Positions 25,021 to 33,399 of a DNA stretch of 64,000 nucleotides are shown here, piece by piece. The notes beneath the pieces are model-generated. The model saw only the letters and a list, made by a program, of their open reading frames with translations. It ran no database searches and had not been told where the DNA came from. This DNA comes from RHKX01 sp046330415 (GTDB lineage Bacteria > Actinomycetota > Thermoleophilia > Solirubrobacterales > 70-9). The position numbers and the translations under genes are program-made. The stretch is from NCBI GenBank assembly GCA_046330415.1, contig JAXLSW010000015.1, positions 1 through 64,000 on the forward strand, in the 5' to 3' direction. Positions within the stretch are counted from its first letter, which is position 1; every line of letters begins with the position of its first letter.

Positions 25021-27375
25021 ATGGGTCGCTCGTCGTTCGCGGTTCTGTTGGCAATCACGGCTGCGCTTTTCGGTGCATCGGCGGCATCGGCGGCGACGCT
25101 CACCGTCGACGACGACAAGGCTCAGTGCCCCGGTGCGGCCTACACGAAGATCCAGAACGCGATCGACGCGGCCGCCAACGGCGACACCGTCGCGATCTGC
25201 CCCGGCAACTACATCGAGGGCAACGGCGCTCCCGGTTCGAACGCGCTGACGATCACCGGCAAGAGCATCAACCTGCGAGGCGCGGGTGCTGATCTCGTTG
25301 CGATCCAGCCGAAGCGCACGACCGCGACCAGCGGCCAGATCGCCGACACCAACACTTCTCCGGCGCTTGAGCTCCGCAACGGCGTCGGCGACATCATCTC
25401 GATCATCGGGACCAAGGCGCTCCCGCAGACCGTGAACATCTCTGGTGTCACGGTCGACGGCAACGGCGTCTACGTCGAGGCCGGGATCGTCTACCGCGAT
25501 GCCGGCGGCACCCTGCTGCGCTCGCGCGTGACCGACATCGTCACCTCCGAGTCCAACAGCGCCGAGTCGCTCCCCGGCGGCTACCGGTCTTCCTTCCCCG
25601 GCGTCGGCGTCGCCCAGGTGAGCGGCGGCTCCGGCACCCCAGCCGCCACGCGCCCGCCGCTGAACATCATCCAGTCGCGGATCGCCCGCTACAACAAGAC
25701 CGGCGTCCTGATCGACTCGGCGACCGGTGACACCCCGCCGCTGACGCAGGTCGCGGGTGTGACGAACACCGCGAACCTGATCGGTACCAACATCGTCGGC
25801 CGCACGCAGTGCACTGCCTTCAACACTCCGACCCCGCCGCCGTACGTGCTCGGCGGTCCCGCGGCCACGCCGGCCCTCAACCTGCCGGGCAACTGCTCGA
25901 CGGTGAGCCCGACCACGACCGGCACGACCTTCGGCCAGGACGGAATCCGCGTGACGGCCGGCTCGGTCATCAACGTCAGCGACGCGACCATCGTCGCCAA
26001 CTTCGTCCACGGCACCGGCGCGCCGACGCAGAACTCGGCCGTCAACAACGCCAACCTCAACCTCGGCTCCGGCGTTCGCCTCCAGGGCGCGGGCGCTTCG
26101 ACGATCCACACGTCGAACATCAACGACAACGCCTACGGCGTCTTCAACGTCGGTCTCGACGGAGCGACGGCCAACACCGGCACCCCCGTAAACGCTGAGA
26201 ACAACTACTGGGGCCTGCGCACCAACGCGACCCTGAACGCGGGTCCGGTCGTCTCGCCGACGACGAACCCGCCCTACCAGGAGAACCCGGTGAACGGCAC
26301 TGCGACGGTCGACGCGACCTGCCTCAACTCGAGCAACGTCGCCGTCCCCGGCTCCGACACCGTCGACTTCTGCCCGTTCCGCAACGGCAACCAGGCTGAC
26401 CCGAACGCCGGTCAGTTCCCGGTCGCCTACGCGCCGCTCCCCGTCTCCGATGCGGGGCCGTCCGTCTCGCTCTCGACCGACAGCGCGACCTACGACCGCG
26501 GCGACGCGGTGACGATGACGGCGAACGCCAGCGACGACTTCGGCATCGCCAAGATCACCTTCTACGACGGTGCCGATCAGGTCGCGGTCGCTGTCCCGCC
26601 CGCGGACGAGGGGACCTTCACGATCCCCGCCGATGCGGCCTGCGCGGCCCGGACGCTGACAGCGGTCGCCGAGGATTCGATCGGCCAGACGGCCAGCGAC
26701 ACCGAGACGATCACGGTCGTCGGCCCGAACGGCTGCAGCCCGCCGCCGCAGCCGCCGAGTCAGCCTTCCGTCCAGCTCACCGGCGTGCCGGCGACCATCG
26801 ACCCGGCCAGCGGTGCAGCGGTCGGTGCGACCGCCACCGTCGATCCGACGCTGACGGCCAGCAAGGTCGAGTTCAAGCTCGGCACCCGCACCGTTTGCAC
26901 GGACACCGCAGCGCCGTTCACCTGCGACATCCTCCCCAACGGGGACGAGGTCGGATCGCAGACGGTCCAGGCCGTCCTCACCGATTCGGCAAGCCAGACG
27001 GCGACCGACAGCGCCGACACGACCGTCGGCAGGTTCACCCCGAACAAGCTGACGATCGACATCAAGAAGGGCAAGTCGAAGAAGAAGAAGAAGAAGAAGG
27101 GCAAGAAGAAGCTGATCAGGACGATCCAGGGCGAGGTCTACCCGCCCAACCGGGTCACCAAGGATCAGGGCTGCTCGACCGGCACCGTGACCCTGACGGT
27201 TGAGGAGAACGGCAACACGCTGTTCCCGCTCACCCAGGTGCCGCTCGGCTCCGATTGCACCTACTCACTCACCTTCAAGGTCCCCAAGACCAAGAAGCAC
27301 AAGTTCGCAGTCGATGCCAGCTTCGGCGGTAACTCGGTCCTGCTCCCGACCAGCAACAGCAAGAGGTTCAAGTGA
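25021..27375 (+). CDS. Secreted parallel beta-helix protein with Ig-like domains and Lys-rich linker
   Basis: A 784-residue exported protein of unknown function. A signal peptide (about 1-28, ending ASAASA) leads to a right-handed parallel beta-helix domain of the pectate-lyase/NosD type (about 30-400), recognisable from AYTKIQNAIDAAANGDTVAI and CPGNYIEGNGAPG. Two Ig-like domains follow (about 480-570 and 580-670, separated by a Pro-rich hinge), then a run of 15 Lys/Gly/Ser residues, then another beta domain to the end. Cysteine pairs fit an extracellular location. The stop overlaps GTGA of the next gene, so it is coupled to the M14 peptidase. A surface or matrix role is inferred; carbohydrate binding is possible. 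Confidence 0.72.
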   Translation: MGRSSFAVLLAITAALFGASAASAATLTVDDDKAQCPGAAYTKIQNAIDAAANGDTVAICPGNYIEGNGAPGSNALTITGKSINLRGAGADLVAIQPKRTTATSGQIADTNTSPALELRNGVGDIISIIGTKALPQTVNISGVTVDGNGVYVEAGIVYRDAGGTLLRSRVTDIVTSESNSAESLPGGYRSSFPGVGVAQVSGGSGTPAATRPPLNIIQSRIARYNKTGVLIDSATGDTPPLTQVAGVTNTANLIGTNIVGRTQCTAFNTPTPPPYVLGGPAATPALNLPGNCSTVSPTTTGTTFGQDGIRVTAGSVINVSDATIVANFVHGTGAPTQNSAVNNANLNLGSGVRLQGAGASTIHTSNINDNAYGVFNVGLDGATANTGTPVNAENNYWGLRTNATLNAGPVVSPTTNPPYQENPVNGTATVDATCLNSSNVAVPGSDTVDFCPFRNGNQADPNAGQFPVAYAPLPVSDAGPSVSLSTDSATYDRGDAVTMTANASDDFGIAKITFYDGADQVAVAVPPADEGTFTIPADAACAARTLTAVAEDSIGQTASDTETITVVGPNGCSPPPQPPSQPSVQLTGVPATIDPASGAAVGATATVDPTLTASKVEFKLGTRTVCTDTAAPFTCDILPNGDEVGSQTVQAVLTDSASQTATDSADTTVGRFTPNKLTIDIKKGKSKKKKKKKGKKKLIRTIQGEVYPPNRVTKDQGCSTGTVTLTVEENGNTLFPLTQVPLGSDCTYSLTFKVPKTKKHKFAVDASFGGNSVLLPTSNSKRFK

Positions 27376-30300
27376 TCACCCCCAGCAACGCAACCTCACC
27401 CGGTTCAGCCATGAAGCTCCTCGCAATCGCAACCGCCATCGCCGCGGCCCTCGTCCTGGCGCTGTCCGCCGGCTCTCCTGAGCCCGCGGGTGCCGCGCCC
27501 GACCCGGCCGGCTGCACGCAGAACATCGGCTACGACAGCTCGATCCCGACCTTCAAGCAGGTCGCGGCAGCGAACCCGTCGTTCAGCACGAACAACGGCC
27601 AGGCCGTCGACTCGCTCGGCGGGTTCCAGACGGGCACCAACAACCGGCACCCGTCGGCGGACCTCTACACCTTCCAGCAGGCGATCGCTGACGCTTCGGT
27701 CGGCAACCCGCGGATCAGCGTGATCACGAAGCAGATCGGTACGACCTTCGGTGGCCGGCCGTTCAAGATCGCGGTGGTCGGCACGCCTGACCACATCGCC
27801 AGCCTCGAGGACGATGCGGCGTTCTGGCGCGGCGTCCGTGACGGTTCGATCTCGCAGGGCGAGGCTGACGCTGTCCTCAACTCCGGCGATGCGCCCCCGG
27901 CGTTCGCATGGGTCACCGAGACCCCGCACGGCAACGAGCCGGCGGGCGGCGAGTCCTCCATGCGCCTGCTCTACGAGCTGGCCGCGCGGACCGACTGCGC
28001 GAACCTGCGCAGGCTCGACAACATGACCGTGTTCGTCGACCCCGCCCGCAACCCGGACGGTCGCGACAACAACACGCGGACCACGGCCTACTCGTTCGAC
28101 CCCAACCGCGACCTCGCGTTCCAGACGCAGGACGTCAACACGCAGGCGCTCGACGAGATCAACAAGTACCCGGGCCTGTTCTTCATCGACGCTCACCAGC
28201 AGAGCGCCGGCTACTTCTTCCCGCCGAACGAGGATCCCGTGCTTCACGAGATCTCTCACTTCGCCCTGGACACCATCCAGGACACGATCGGTGTGGCCCT
28301 GCAGAACAAGTTCAACGATCAGGGTCTGCAGTACCGCAACTACAACCAGTACGACCTCTTCGCCAACGAGTACGGCGATGCGGGCCCGTCCATGTTCATG
28401 GGCGCGGCCGGCATGACCTACGAGAAGGGCACCAGCGAGGTCTACGGCAAGCAGGTCTACGACCACTACCTCGCCATGGACGAGACGCTCAACGTCGTCT
28501 CCAAGGAGAAGGAGGAGCTCTCCCGCGAGTGGGTGGCTCAGTGGCAGGAGGCCAAGGAGCAGGGCGAGAACTGCGAACTGCAGGAGAACACCCTGGCGAG
28601 CCCGCTGCACACGCCGCCGAGCGGTGAGATCTCCCAGCAGCCGGACATCGACATCTGTGGCTTCTACCTGAAGGCAGGAGCGCACACGGGCGATGTGGCG
28701 CGGCTGATCGACCTGCTGCGCGGCCGCGACGTGAAGATCTACCGGCTCGACGAGGACGTCGACGTGACCGGCTCGCACGACTTCGGCGAGATCGGCACGA
28801 AGAACCAGACGCTGGGCGCGGGCTCCTACTGGATCCCGGCTTCGCAGACCATGAAGCACTGGTTGCTGTCGATGATGGAGGAGGACCCCTTCATCCCGTA
28901 CCCGTACTTCTACGACGTGGTCAACTGGTCGGTTCCTGAGCTCTGGAACCTCGGCGGCGGCGGTCAGCTGCAGGAGCAGCTCCCGAGCGGCGTCGCAATG
29001 ACGGAGCTGACCGGGGCCACTGCGCTCGGTGGGGTCACCAACCCGTCGAGCCCGGTGCTGGCCTTCGCGACCGACTCGAGCAAGGCGCTCGGGCTGATCA
29101 CGCAGCTCCAGAGCCAGGGCGCGACCGTGTACCGAGGCGCCCAGGCGTTCGACGCCGCCGGGAAGCACTTCCCGACCGGCACGGCGCTGGTCGACGGGTC
29201 GACGACCGGCTCGATCGATCTGAACGCGCTCTCGAACGCGGCGCAGACGCCGATCACGGGTCTGAGCAGCTACCCGGTCCCGCGCTACCCGCTGTCGACG
29301 CCGAAGATCGGCCTCTACACGGGCGGTACCACCGAGCCGCAGAACCCGGTGTTCCCGGGCACCAACACGCCCCCGAGCAACGGTGTCCACTGCACCTCGA
29401 CCGCGTACTGCGAGATGGTCTTCGCGATGGCGAAGGAGCTGAACATCCCGGTCTCGATGCTCGACCCGATCACCTCGACCGAGCTCGCCGCCGGCCAGCT
29501 CACGACGGGTAACTACACGGCGTTCGTGAACCCGGGCTCGACGATCGCGGCGGGCGCCGGTGCGACCGCCCTGCAGACGTGGGTCAACGGCGGCGGCAAC
29601 TACGTCGGCTACAACGCCAACGGCGCCACCAGCCTGCGGAACGCGGGGATCACGACGCTCAACACGTCAGCGACCAACACGTCGCAGTTCACCCCGCACT
29701 GCGCCCACCAGACGGACCCGACGGCGGCAGGCTCGCTGACGACGCCGGGCACCGCCTACAACGCCGCGTTCAACACGGTGAACCCGCTCGCGTGGGGCTT
29801 CGACGAGGGTGGCTACATCTACCGCGACTCGAGCGGCTCGGCCGTCTTCGACGGCACCACGCTGGGCACCGCTACGGCGGCCATCTCATACGAGAACCCG
29901 CTCACGGCCTACGGCTACGAGTGCAACTCGACCACGACGGGCACGCTGCCCGGCCGGCCCTACGCGGTCGACCAGCCCTTCGGGCTCGGTCACGCCGCTG
30001 TGATCGGCTCCAACGTGTTCTTCCGCGGTTGGACCGCGGGGCCGCAGCGGATCGTCATGAACGGCGTGCTCTACCCGACGGCGACGACGCCGCTGCGGAG
30101 CAGCAACAAGGGCAAGTCGGTGGAGGGAGCCGAGGACGTCGTCCTCAGCGATGCCAAGGCGATCCCGAGCGACCAGCTGCCGAAGGTGAAGAACCGCCCG
30201 GCCCGGGTCTCCCACAACCCCTACACCGACGCGGTCATCACCGTCAAGGCGAAGCGGGCGAAGGACCTGAAGAAGGTCGTCCGCAAGGCACACCTGCGTA

Positions 30301-30515
30301 AGAAGATCGCCAAGCGCATCCGCTGGAGCCGTTCGCACGGCAAGGTGACGATGACGATCAAGGGCGCGTCCAACTTCGCCCGGAACAACCCCGGCGATCC
30401 GAAGATCGATCAGATCTGGACCCGCGGTGACCTCGAGATGCGACCTGAGTGGGCGTGGAAGATCATCCGCGGCATGGTCCGCAAGCACATCAACCCGATC
30501 ACGAAGGAGATCTGA
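27372..30515 (+). CDS. Secreted M14-type zinc carboxypeptidase-like protein
   Basis: A 1047-residue exported protein. The zinc ligands of peptidase family M14 are present: His186 and Glu189 (TPHGNEPAGGE) and His275 (FFIDAHQQ). The NPDG motif (227-230), DPNRD (243-247) and a candidate catalytic Glu351 (MTYEKGTSE) also fit. Beyond about residue 400 there are large beta-rich domains and a Lys/Arg-rich tail I do not recognise. The GTG at 27372 overlaps the previous stop and has AGAGG upstream; ATG 27411 is an alternative that starts directly at the signal peptide (MKLLAIATAIAAALVLALSA). It probably trims peptides or wall material outside the cell. Confidence 0.8.
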   Translation: MITPSNATSPGSAMKLLAIATAIAAALVLALSAGSPEPAGAAPDPAGCTQNIGYDSSIPTFKQVAAANPSFSTNNGQAVDSLGGFQTGTNNRHPSADLYTFQQAIADASVGNPRISVITKQIGTTFGGRPFKIAVVGTPDHIASLEDDAAFWRGVRDGSISQGEADAVLNSGDAPPAFAWVTETPHGNEPAGGESSMRLLYELAARTDCANLRRLDNMTVFVDPARNPDGRDNNTRTTAYSFDPNRDLAFQTQDVNTQALDEINKYPGLFFIDAHQQSAGYFFPPNEDPVLHEISHFALDTIQDTIGVALQNKFNDQGLQYRNYNQYDLFANEYGDAGPSMFMGAAGMTYEKGTSEVYGKQVYDHYLAMDETLNVVSKEKEELSREWVAQWQEAKEQGENCELQENTLASPLHTPPSGEISQQPDIDICGFYLKAGAHTGDVARLIDLLRGRDVKIYRLDEDVDVTGSHDFGEIGTKNQTLGAGSYWIPASQTMKHWLLSMMEEDPFIPYPYFYDVVNWSVPELWNLGGGGQLQEQLPSGVAMTELTGATALGGVTNPSSPVLAFATDSSKALGLITQLQSQGATVYRGAQAFDAAGKHFPTGTALVDGSTTGSIDLNALSNAAQTPITGLSSYPVPRYPLSTPKIGLYTGGTTEPQNPVFPGTNTPPSNGVHCTSTAYCEMVFAMAKELNIPVSMLDPITSTELAAGQLTTGNYTAFVNPGSTIAAGAGATALQTWVNGGGNYVGYNANGATSLRNAGITTLNTSATNTSQFTPHCAHQTDPTAAGSLTTPGTAYNAAFNTVNPLAWGFDEGGYIYRDSSGSAVFDGTTLGTATAAISYENPLTAYGYECNSTTTGTLPGRPYAVDQPFGLGHAAVIGSNVFFRGWTAGPQRIVMNGVLYPTATTPLRSSNKGKSVEGAEDVVLSDAKAIPSDQLPKVKNRPARVSHNPYTDAVITVKAKRAKDLKKVVRKAHLRKKIAKRIRWSRSHGKVTMTIKGASNFARNNPGDPKIDQIWTRGDLEMRPEWAWKIIRGMVRKHINPITKEI

Positions 30516-30538
30516 TCGGGCGACGCGTAGTCATCCAT

Positions 30539-31816
30539 GTGTGCCTGACGGCCGCGGCTCTCGCCGCGGCCGTCGGCGTTTCTGCGCCCGGTGAGGCTTT
30601 CGCGAAAGGCACCGGGGCCCCGCCGAAGCTGAGCTCCTGCATCGGCCCGGCGAAGCCGTGCAAGGCACCGGCGTTCGGATCGTTGAGCGGAGTCGACGGG
30701 CTGGCCCTGAGCCCGGATGGGCGGAGCCTCTACGCCTCGGCCTACGCGGCCGACTCGGTGCTCTCCTTCCGGCGCGCAGGCTCGGGGAAGCTGGGCCTGC
30801 AGGAATGCTTCGCCGACGGTGGCGTGAACGGGTGCGCTTCCCTGCCGGCGGGCTCGCTCGCCGGCGCGGGCGGTGTGGCTGTGAGCCCGGGCGGGGGGGA
30901 CGTTTACGTGACGGCCGGCCTCGGGCGTTCGGTGACCCGCTTCGCGCGTGACGGTACCGGCGGGCTGTCCTTCGGCGCCTGCACGGCCAACGCCGGCTCG
31001 GCGGGATGCCTCGATCCGGCTTCGGATCCCTTCTTCGGGGTCGCGGGCGTGGTGGTGGGTCCGGGAGGGAGCGACATCTACACGGCTTCGTTCGATGTGG
31101 CCGCGGTCAGCCGGCTCAGCCGCGAGCCGGACGGCTCGCTGCCGCTGCAGGGCTGTCTCGCCGACGACGGGAACTTCGGTTGCGCTGCCACACCCGGCGC
31201 GGTGCTCGAGGGCGCCGCGGGTCTGGCGCTCGACCCCAAGGGGAAGGATCTCTACGTCGCGTCGCTCTCGAGCGGCTCGCTGACGCACCTGCGGCGCCGC
31301 AATGACGGCTCGCTGCGGTACGAGGGCTGTGTCGCGGGGCTCGGCGCGAACGGCTGCGAGAAGCTCCCGGTTGAGTCCCTGCTGGGTGCCAGCGGCGTCG
31401 CGGTCAGCGCCGACGGCAAGAGCGTCGTCGTCGCCTCGCAGGCGGGGACCGTCACGAGCTTCAAGCGCAGCACCAAGAGCGGCAAGGTCAAGTTCAAGTC
31501 GTGCTTCGGCGATGACGGCGAGGGTGGGTGCGAGAAGCCGAAGGCGGCCTCGATCGACCAGGCGACGAGCGTTGTGCTGAAGGGAGACGACGTCTACGTC
31601 GCCTCCGAGGGGAGCGACTCGCTAACCCGCCTCGAGCTCGACGACAAGGGCGAGCTCGACTGGGTCTCGTGCGTGGCGCCGAAGGTGAGGAAGTGCGGGA
31701 AGGTTCCGGCCGCTGCGCTCGACGGTGCCTACGCATTGGCGCTGCGCGGGAAGAACCTGTACGTGGGCGCCTCCCAGAGCGGCGCGCTCTCGACTTTCAA
31801 GCTGCCGCGGAAGTAG
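30539..31816 (+). CDS. Secreted seven-repeat beta-propeller with one cysteine pair per blade
   Basis: A protein of about 425 residues built from seven blades, each with a GVAVSPDGxxLYVAS-type strand pair (GVDGLALSPDGRSLYAS is the first). Between strands, five blades carry an exact C-x8-C pair (for example CFADGGVNGC and CLADDGNFGC); the other two cysteine pairs are C-x6-C and C-x7-C. This suggests one disulfide per blade. The start is uncertain: GTG 30539 is canonical but gives a signal peptide without positive charge, while ATC 30515, with AAGGAG 5 bases upstream, would give MGRRVVIHV and a normal one. It belongs to the NHL/lactonase-like propellers; the ligand is unknown. It follows the M14 gene directly. 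Confidence 0.75.
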   Translation: MCLTAAALAAAVGVSAPGEAFAKGTGAPPKLSSCIGPAKPCKAPAFGSLSGVDGLALSPDGRSLYASAYAADSVLSFRRAGSGKLGLQECFADGGVNGCASLPAGSLAGAGGVAVSPGGGDVYVTAGLGRSVTRFARDGTGGLSFGACTANAGSAGCLDPASDPFFGVAGVVVGPGGSDIYTASFDVAAVSRLSREPDGSLPLQGCLADDGNFGCAATPGAVLEGAAGLALDPKGKDLYVASLSSGSLTHLRRRNDGSLRYEGCVAGLGANGCEKLPVESLLGASGVAVSADGKSVVVASQAGTVTSFKRSTKSGKVKFKSCFGDDGEGGCEKPKAASIDQATSVVLKGDDVYVASEGSDSLTRLELDDKGELDWVSCVAPKVRKCGKVPAAALDGAYALALRGKNLYVGASQSGALSTFKLPRK

Positions 31817-31839
31817 TTCCCGGCCGTCTCCCAGCCGCC

Positions 31840-31860
31840 GCCGCGCTCGGCAGGCGCGGC
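31840..31860. terminator. Hairpin between convergent genes
   Basis: GCCGCGC (31840-31846) pairs perfectly with GCGCGGC (31854-31860) around TCGGCAG. It fills the 44-base gap between the propeller gene and the convergent Bax-inhibitor gene and could serve both strands. Confidence 0.5.
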
Positions 31861-32568
31861 TCAGCGCGCCGAGCCGAAGATCCTCAGCATGAAGAGGAAG
31901 AGGTTGATGAAGTCGAGGTAGAGCGCGAGGGCGCCGAGGATCGAGGCCTTCTGCGCGGCCTCGCCCGAGATCCCGCTCTCGCCCATCTGCTTGATCTTCT
32001 GCATGTCGTAGGCGGTGAGGCCGCAGAAGACGAGGACGCCGGCGAAGGTCACGAACCAGTAGAGGATCGAGTTCGCCCAGAAGATGTTGACGACGGAGCC
32101 GATGATCACGCCGATCAGGCCCATGAAGAGGATGGAGCCGAGGCTCGAGAGGTCGCGCTTGGTGACGTATCCGTAGATCGCCATGCCCGCGAACATGCCG
32201 CCGGCGGTCGCGAACGAGGAGACGATCGAGACCGTCGTGTAGGCCTCGATGATGATCGAGAAGACGAACCCGGTCACTGCCGCGTAGAGGGCGAAGAGGA
32301 AGACCGCGACGGACCCCGAGATCTTGTTGATCCCGGCGGAGATCGCGACCACGAGGCCGATCTGGACGGCGAAGAGGCCGAGCCAGGCCCAGGGGTGGTC
32401 GTTGACCCAGTCGAGCATGTCGCTGCTCGCCGCCACATAGGCGGCGACGCCCGCGGTGATCGCCAACCCGACGAACATCCAGCCGAAGACGCTCGTCAGG
32501 AACGACTGACGCGCGATCTGCACATCGGTCGTGCCGAGGGTGGGGGTGGTGCCGAACTGGTCGCTCAT
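31861..32568 (-). CDS. Bax inhibitor-1/YccA family membrane protein
   Basis: A 235-residue protein with seven hydrophobic segments. It has the family layout: an N-terminal soluble stretch, then SFLTSVFGWMFVGLAITAG, the AYDMQKIKQM motif in the sixth loop and a C-terminal helix LYLDFINLFLFMLRIFG, all typical of TMBIM/YccA proteins. Members conduct calcium or protons and modulate membrane-protein turnover; what this one does is not known. An AGGAG lies 5 bases before the ATG. It is the only minus-strand gene nearby and diverges from the endonuclease. Confidence 0.92.
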   Translation of the reverse strand: MSDQFGTTPTLGTTDVQIARQSFLTSVFGWMFVGLAITAGVAAYVAASSDMLDWVNDHPWAWLGLFAVQIGLVVAISAGINKISGSVAVFLFALYAAVTGFVFSIIIEAYTTVSIVSSFATAGGMFAGMAIYGYVTKRDLSSLGSILFMGLIGVIIGSVVNIFWANSILYWFVTFAGVLVFCGLTAYDMQKIKQMGESGISGEAAQKASILGALALYLDFINLFLFMLRIFGSAR

Positions 32569-32670
32569 CTGCGCTCCTGCTGGGGACGAAGGGGTCTCCC
32601 GGAGGATACTCGGGCGGCCCCCGTTCCCCTGTAACGAAGCGGTTTACCCGTCCGGAGCGAATGAGAACAT

Positions 32671-33399
32671 GTGTTCGTGGATGGGATGGGACCGAACCAG
32701 AAGGGAGCGGTGGCCGAGATCGCGATTGCGAACGAAGCCGCGCGCTTGGGATGCGGCGTCTACTGGCCTCTGGTCGAGCACGGTCGGTGCGACATGATCC
32801 TTGAGATCCGCGGCCAGACGCTGCGAACGCAGTGCAAGTGGGGGCGCCTCAAGGGGGAGGTGATCGTCGTCAGCCTGCAGACGTCGCGACTCACGCCCGG
32901 TGCGGGATACGTGCGGACGAAGTACGGCCCCGACGAGATCGATGCGGTCGCGGTCTATTGCGGTGAGATCGACCGCTCGTTTCTCCTGCCGATCAACTTG
33001 GTGGCAGACCGCAACGAGATCGTGCTTCGGCTTGCGCCCGCTCTGAACAATCAGCGAGCGGCGGTAAACTTCGCCGCCGACTACGAGTTCACTGGGGCTG
33101 TAGCTCAGTTGGCTAGAGCGCTGCCATGGCATGGCAGAGGCCGTCGGTTCGAATCCGACCAGCTCCACTCTCAAGCGGAGGTCGTGGGCGCCGAGGAGTT
33201 CGGCGCCCACGCTCCTCGCTACGTCCAGCGCGCGAAGGCCGGGGAGTCCTTCCTGATCACCCGCCGCGGCAGGCCCATGGCCGGGCTCGTGCCGCCCGAT
33301 GCGCTCGGCGCGATACAACCCGTCGATGGCGCAGGCGACCACGACGATCTGGCACAACCCACGCTGCTCGAAGAGCCGCCAGACGCTGAAGCTGCTTGA
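32671..33399 (+). CDS. PD-(D/E)XK endonuclease ORF running through tRNA-Ala
   Basis: The frame encodes 242 residues, but only about the first 140 are a protein family I recognise: the PD-(D/E)XK endonucleases associated with group I introns and tRNA genes. An early Glu helix (GAVAEIAIANEAARLG), an Asp strand (HGRCDMILEI) and a QCK triad position (TLRTQCKWGR) fit a degenerate nuclease core. The segment LNNQRAAVNFAADYEF then enters the tRNA without a stop: residues 142-166 (GAVAQLARALPWHGRGRR and on) are the tRNA-Ala gene read as protein. After the tRNA the frame continues into a Phd/YefM-like sequence. How much is really translated is unknown. GTG 32671 and ATG 32686 are both possible starts. 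Confidence 0.65.
   Translation: MFVDGMGPNQKGAVAEIAIANEAARLGCGVYWPLVEHGRCDMILEIRGQTLRTQCKWGRLKGEVIVVSLQTSRLTPGAGYVRTKYGPDEIDAVAVYCGEIDRSFLLPINLVADRNEIVLRLAPALNNQRAAVNFAADYEFTGAVAQLARALPWHGRGRRFESDQLHSQAEVVGAEEFGAHAPRYVQRAKAGESFLITRRGRPMAGLVPPDALGAIQPVDGAGDHDDLAQPTLLEEPPDAEAA
33094..33167 (+). tRNA. tRNA-Ala (anticodon GGC)
   Basis: A complete cloverleaf of 74 bases. The acceptor GGGGCTG pairs with CAGCTCC (one G-T), the D arm is GCTC...GAGC, the anticodon stem is CTGCC/GGCAG with loop ATGGCAT (anticodon GGC, reading GCC Ala codons), and the T arm is GTCGG-TTCGAAT-CCGAC. The discriminator is A, and CCA is not encoded. The endonuclease frame reads into and through it. Confidence 0.95.
33183..33211 (+). 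terminator. Hairpin after tRNA-Ala
   Basis: A perfect 10-bp stem, CGTGGGCGCC (33183-33192) with GGCGCCCACG (33202-33211), and a 9-base loop start 15 bases after the tRNA. It is a likely tRNA terminator, although it also encodes the start of the antitoxin-like sequence. Confidence 0.5.
33184..33399 (+). CDS. Phd/YefM-like antitoxin domain (orphan)
   Basis: A 71-residue frame from GTG 33184, in the same frame as the endonuclease. It carries the typical antitoxin N-terminal core: VGAEEFGAHAPRYVQRAKAG, then ESFLITRRGRPMAGLVPPDA. In Phd/YefM proteins this segment forms the DNA-binding dimer that represses a toxin-antitoxin operon. The tail is acidic and unlike known toxin-binding regions. It overlaps the start of the ArsC-like gene by 74 bases, and no toxin gene is visible nearby. 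It may be a decayed or repurposed antitoxin, or the 3' part of a read-through protein. Confidence 0.5.
   Translation: MGAEEFGAHAPRYVQRAKAGESFLITRRGRPMAGLVPPDALGAIQPVDGAGDHDDLAQPTLLEEPPDAEAA

Noticed and set aside
27061..27113. A-rich tract that might mark a foreign insertion or terminator
   Set aside because: It is an in-frame AAG run coding a Lys-rich linker.
33094..33167. Group I intron in tRNA-Ala
   Set aside because: The cloverleaf is complete and continuous; no intron is inserted.
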